Assembly (NCBI GenBank): GCA_012295275.1
Contig: CM022677.1
Location: forward strand, 1-10,000
Reading direction: 5' to 3'
DNA: 10,000 nt
DNA from: Chrysomallon squamiferum
Taxonomy: Eukaryota > Mollusca > Gastropoda > Neomphalida > Peltospiridae
Positions 6,464 to 10,000 of this stretch are shown in pieces. The position numbers were made by a program, and so were the translations under genes. Numbering within the stretch: the first letter of the stretch is position 1; the number at the start of each line of letters is the position of its first letter. The notes beneath the pieces were generated by a model. The model made no database searches, was not told where the DNA came from, and saw only the letters and a list, made by a program, of their open reading frames with translations.

Positions 6464-7916
6464 GTTATTTCCATTCTTCCATCAGCATTGTTTCAGTCTT
6501 GTGTCTGGTGTCTACAATCATTAAATTTTCTTTATCTTATGATTTGTTTCTTCTTCTTATATTTTTGTTATTATTTTGTTTATTTATTTGTTATTCCTTT
6601 ACTTCTACATTTATTTTCTATCATAACATTATTAATCCATACAAAAAGCTCAAACAGACTGAGTAGGTCAGCATTTTACACTAACTTACTCAGTCTGTGA
6701 GGTTTACTTTTACATTTCTCCTATTTTCTGATTATATAGATAAATTAAAATAAAAAATGAAACAAAATGTGTTCATTTTAATCATCATCCTTATTATCGT
6801 CATCTAGATTTATAATATCAGTTATTATTACAGGGCTGTAATATTGTAAACTATCTTTTCAGTTAAATTTTATTTTAATCTTTATTTGTAGGTTTTGTTT
6901 TGGTTAAATTAGCTTGCTCACTTGGTTATTAATTTTCTTGTTTTTAAAATATCTGCTAATTATTATTGTCTAAACTAAATTAAGCCATTCCTTAATTAAA
7001 TGGAGCAGAAATATTGAAATCTGTTTTTCTTAGATTTTTAAGCTTTAGCAGGAATTATTCTTTCATTATATTTGATTTTCTTATTATTCTTTGTTTTTGA
7101 AACCCATACTTAGTTTCTATAAATGAATGTTTTTTTTGTTTTTTTTTCTTGTTTTTTTCAGGATTATTCCCACTCTTGTTAATCTACAGAATGTTATTAT
7201 TATTTGTTATTGTTTATTTTTATTTTATTCAAATTACAACATACATTTTTATGTTTTTATAAGAGAATTAGCTTTCCGATCTTGTCTAATTGATAGATAA
7301 TTGTTATTCACTGTTAGAAAGCTTTATAAATATCTGAGAGAGGGAAGTTGGAGAGTTAAATATATCAAGTAGGTGTGAGTGTGTACAATTTTATTCATTA
7401 ATAATGATAATAGTTTAATTTTGTTGCTATTACTGCACAAACACATCAGCTTTAGTTCCTTTTGAACTTTGTATGTAATTATATTTATTTATTTGTTTTT
7501 CTTTTTATACATTACTCCTATGCTAGTACAATTTTATTTATCTATTTATTAATTTATGGTATACTGTGACCAACTGAAATGTAGGTTTTTTTAACAAGAT
7601 TTAAATATTTCTGCATGTCAGTGAAAAAAAGGGTATAGCCTATAACAAGACGTTAATCAATATATTTTAGGGAGTGATTCAATAGTGACAATAAAAAATG
7701 TATCAATATATAATTTCTTATACGTTAGTTTCATATTCTTTTTTTTTTTTTTTTTTTATAATTTACTAATTATCTCACCTCTTAAGATTAAAATAGTTCA
7801 CTGAAAAAAACTGTAAGAATGTTTCTGTGATAAGGAATGATTTAATACTAATGAAATACTGTTTTATTTATTAATTACCATGTAATAAATAAATTAATAT
7901 TATTTTTTTTTTACAG
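6464..7916 (+). other. Rest of intron 8
   Basis: A/T-rich sequence with many T runs, including T19 at 7739-7757. It has one acceptor-like site (TTGTTTTTTTCAG at about 7161) with no open exon or donor after it. Apart from the inverted repeat at 6654-6698 I see nothing. It ends at the exon 9 acceptor TTTTTTTTTTACAG. Confidence 0.5.
6654..6698. repeat. 12-bp perfect inverted repeat (hairpin)
   Basis: ACAGACTGAGTA at 6654-6665 is the exact reverse complement of TACTCAGTCTGT at 6687-6698. A G-T pair and two further pairs extend the stem inward, leaving a 15-base loop. No flanking direct repeat or transposase was seen, and the stem is shorter than in a typical microRNA precursor. Confidence 0.7.
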
Positions 7917-8126
7917 ATATAATTCTGGGGCTAAAAGTTTCACTGAAGTGACATCAACCAAACATTTATCTGTGTCCATTGATGCTGTTGTTATTCATAA
8001 TTCTCTCTAGAAGACTGGGAAACCACAGCAACATCAAAGAAAGTGTGTTAGGAAGATGTAGATCTCACAACACACATCACCATCATCCTTACATCATCAG
8101 CAGCTGCAGCAGTTGACTCTTTACAT
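7917..8126 (+). pseudogene. Exon 9, probable coding block with frameshift and stops
   Basis: A strong acceptor (T-run then ACAG) leads into sequence clearly GC-richer than its surroundings. From 7918 thirty codons are open: YNSGAKSFTEVTSTKHL, then SVSIDAVVIHNSL, ending at TAG 8008. One base out of register the peptide continues EDWETTATSKKVC, TAG 8049, then EDVDLTTHITIILTSSAAAA. This reads like one Ser/Thr-rich peptide broken by a frameshift and a nonsense change. The frame joined from exon 8 would instead end at TGA 7949 after eleven codons. No good donor is seen, so the 3' end is approximate and the block could be a last exon. I do not recognise the peptide. Confidence 0.45.
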
Positions 8127-8209
8127 TGTTGTCTTGGTTACAATTCTAAATTACATGTTTTATCAATATATATATATATATTTTAACTATTATATTAATT
8201 TTTTTGAAT

Positions 8210-8835
8210 TGTTTTTTGATAATATTCTATTTCTTTTCTTACTTTATTACCGTTACCATGAAAATATTAAGATTAATAAAAAAATATATATATGTTATTT
8301 TCAACAAAAAAAAAAATAGAAAGAAATTCATAGGTAAATCATTCATATAATTGATTTATTATTATTATTATTTCGTTTTTTGTTGTTCATGAAAATAGAC
8401 ATTGCTTTTAAATTTGTTTGTTACTATTTTTAAATTTTGGTAAATTTAACTGAATATTTATATATATATATTATGATATTTAAACTTGTAATATCTGTTT
8501 TCACACATCGTTTTGTTGTTAATGTTCTTCATTTCTTTTGAACTAAATTGACCTGTTACCATGAAAAGGTTAAGAGAAAAAAACAAAATATACTGTCATG
8601 TTTTTAAAAAAGTGTGTCCAGTAAAACATATAATCATTTTTTATTTCATTTTTATTTTTTGAAGTTGAGAAAATTAACATTGCAGTAAATTTGTTTTTTA
8701 TTATTTTAAATTTTTATTAAATAATTATGAATATTTTATTATTATTATTATTATAAATTATTATTATTTATTATTTGATAATTGTTTCCATGTTGTTAAT
8801 GTTCTTTAATTGAAATAAATGTGACCTGTTTATTA
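8210..8835. repeat. Degenerate tandem duplication of about 280-300 bp
   Basis: Similar marks recur in order. GTTACCATGAAAA is at 8252 and 8555. GAAAAT-A-ACATTGC is at 8391 and 8669. TTGTTAATGTTCTT followed by a GACCTGTT is at about 8517-8557 and again at about 8797-8829. The copies are heavily diverged and A/T-rich. The boundaries are approximate. Confidence 0.45.
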
Positions 8836-9401
8836 TTATTATTATTATGTGGGTAACAAAGAATAGATAGTCTAAATATGGATCTTGAGTTCTAAAACTG
8901 AATTATAAAAAATCAACATTGAAAAATCTGAAATTATTTGAAATAATAATTTACTTTTAATCACCATATTTCTTCTGTGTTAATTTCCTGAATATCTGAA
9001 AATTTGGCTTTTATGATGTACATGAAGACATTCATATCCTGTTACTTTTTTTGTCATTTCTCATACATTATTCTTGTATTTTTCACTGTTAAAAAACTAT
9101 TAAATTTTGCTATAGTTCAGGTTTAATCTGACTTTTTGAAAGATACTTTAACTGAAAAATGCTCATTTTAAATGTGCTAACTGAAACATGATAATTTTTA
9201 TATTCTGAATGGGACATGATATTTTACAAATGCCAGTTTCAATTTTATAGTATAAATAAGGCTGTGGGAAAATGTTACTTTAAAGATGTCATTTAAAACA
9301 AGCTAATTAAATACACTAATTTAAAAATAGTTTGATTCATTTAAATTATTATATATCTGTAATCTAGAAATGATGAGCTTAAAATAATCAATCATTTTCA
9401 G
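8836..9401 (+). other. A/T-rich stretch, nothing seen
   Basis: Apart from an ATT run at its start, no repeat, exon or RNA gene is visible before the acceptor-like CATTTTCAG at 9401. Confidence 0.5.
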
Positions 9402-9486
9402 AACATTCGGATCTTTCAGTCACAGGATGTGAAATAAAATCAGTGATGAACACAAGATATTTCAAGTCACTGTGTGTCAGCTGCAG
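9402..9486 (+). other. Possible exon, function unknown
   Basis: It follows CAATCATTTTCAG and precedes CTGCAG|GTTTTG. One frame is open across it: EHSDLSVTGCEIKSVMN, then TRYFKSLCVSC. The frame stays open for about 200 bases in total, long for this A/T-rich sequence. The block is somewhat GC-richer than its flanks. It could be a further linker exon of the same decayed gene. The donor is weak and no homology is recognised. Confidence 0.3.
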
Positions 9487-10000
9487 GTTTTGTCAGATGG
9501 TCTCATACAAAGAAAAATATAGATCATGGTTAATTAGGCTGCATCAAAGATTGTCTTTCTCTCTTTTTTTCTTTTTTAGTGGGATTCAAAACTGATTTAA
9601 TCCTATGGGTTACTATATAGTACTTCTTAATTATAAATTATTTATTTATTTAAATAAAAATAAATGTGTTTTATAACTATGGAATTTTCCAGTTGTCTTT
9701 CATGTTGAATTTATGTTCTATAGTGCTAAATGTTAAAGAAAATAAAATTTCAAAGTAAAACTTGTCTAAAACTAAAGTGTATGGCAGTACAACTCGAGTT
9801 TCATTTCATTTCACTGTTAGCATCCGTAATGGATGCACAATGAATATTCATATCTGTACACATTATATATAAAACACATTAATTTTTAAAAAGTATTTTA
9901 GTTATCAAGTTAGAAACTAAACCATACAGAAATATCTAAAACATATCATTTTGAATCATTTTAGATTGATAATAATATTAAGTACATTAATCTAAAAAAC
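9487..10000 (+). other. A/T-rich flank, nothing firm
   Basis: A strong acceptor-like pyrimidine tract (TCTCTTTTTTTCTTTTTTAG, ending near 9580) is followed by stops in all frames within a short distance. A small hairpin (GCATCC, five-base loop, GGATGC) lies at 9820-9836. No supported gene. Confidence 0.5.

Larger units (their letters stand above)
29..8126 (+). pseudogene. CAMSAP: Decayed CAMSAP/Patronin-family gene, N-terminal part with CH domain
   Basis: Nine exon-like blocks (29-295, 1593-1668, 2045-2154, 2363-2448, 4050-4176, 4526-4699, 4976-5622, 5936-6030, 7917 to about 8126) sit between consensus GT-AG splice sites. The first seven, read in order, follow the N-terminal region and CH domain of CAMSAP/Patronin, a cytoplasmic protein family that binds microtubule minus ends. 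Diagnostic blocks are GHCSIVQVLSRK, IPLIDVLMMT, DTVIFWLNKD, VPVMTDILKDV, LVNSLCNFRLIKTFC and AFLTELIF. In the family frame there are stops at 2080, 2134, 2149, 2402, 4984, 5098 and 5104. Frameshifts lie in exons 1, 2 and 6 and at the exon 7/8 and 8/9 joins. Retained introns rule out a retrocopy, so this is an unprocessed pseudogene. The alternative is a very error-rich assembly of a live gene, but nonsense substitutions outside homopolymers argue against that. The CKK domain and coiled coils are not in the window. The family call comes from recognition, not a database search. Confidence 0.8.

Noticed and set aside
6431-6700. 89-codon open frame in intron 8.
   Set aside because: It starts in the last 52-bp unit and is mostly Phe/Leu/Tyr from T-rich DNA, with no splice or homology support.
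7140-7170. Acceptor-like tract TTTTTTCTTGTTTTTTTCAG followed by GATTATTCCCACTC.
   Set aside because: No donor follows at a reasonable distance and the sequence after it returns to A/T-rich intron.
4981-8056. Shared 13-mer TGTTAGGAAGATG near 4981 and 8046, considered as a repeated element or duplicated exon end.
   Set aside because: One chance match of this length is expected in an A/T-biased 10-kb window, and the flanks do not align.
8113-8319. 68-codon open frame of Ile, Tyr, Phe and Asn.
   Set aside because: It is low-complexity A/T-rich sequence beyond exon 9, in a frame different from the exon 9 peptide.

Overview
The window is strongly A+T-rich eukaryotic DNA. GT-AG introns, long microsatellites and three minisatellite arrays point to an animal nuclear genome. 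The compound TGTG/AGAG/ATAT microsatellite and the diverged gene suggest an invertebrate, possibly a mollusc. That placement is a guess from repeat style. No bacterial, organellar or viral gene organisation is visible, and neither is an RNA gene.

The main content is one plus-strand, intron-containing, decayed gene. Read exon by exon, seven short exons between 29 and 5622 give a peptide that follows the N-terminal half of CAMSAP/Patronin proteins (calmodulin-regulated spectrin-associated proteins, which bind microtubule minus ends) through the whole CAMSAP-type calponin-homology domain. Recognisable blocks are FCLAG (exon 1), KPLSRG (exon 2), GHCSIVQVLSRK then IYIMEKDESALTE (exon 3), IPLIDVLMMT then TSEVVS (exon 4), DTVIFWLNKD (exon 5), VPVMTDILKDV (exon 6), and LVNSLCNFRLIKTFC, YFTYEDLL and AFLTELIF (exon 7). 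Most exon junctions are in the expected phase and the splice sites are good. The coding sequence nevertheless carries at least seven in-frame stops and several frameshifts. The best reading is an unprocessed pseudogene whose splice sites have outlived its reading frame. Two further exon-like blocks (5936-6030 and 7917 to about 8126) probably belong to the linker after the domain. A third (9402-9486) is possible. The family's C-terminal CKK domain is not in the window.

Three minisatellites lie inside this locus. Intron 4 holds ten 90-bp units (2811-3710), eight of them identical. Exon 7 is inflated by eight 56-59-bp units (5089-5554, with a stub to 5562) that derive from its own coding sequence. 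Intron 8 holds six 52-bp units (6147-6458). The rest is A/T-rich intron or flank with simple repeats, a 12-bp inverted repeat at 6654-6698 and a degenerate duplication at about 8210-8835.

The long minus-strand open frame over the 90-bp array (2629-3747) is most simply a by-product of a repeat length divisible by three. No new multi-gene system was found. The most informative observations are the exon-derived minisatellite and the decay history recorded in its copies.
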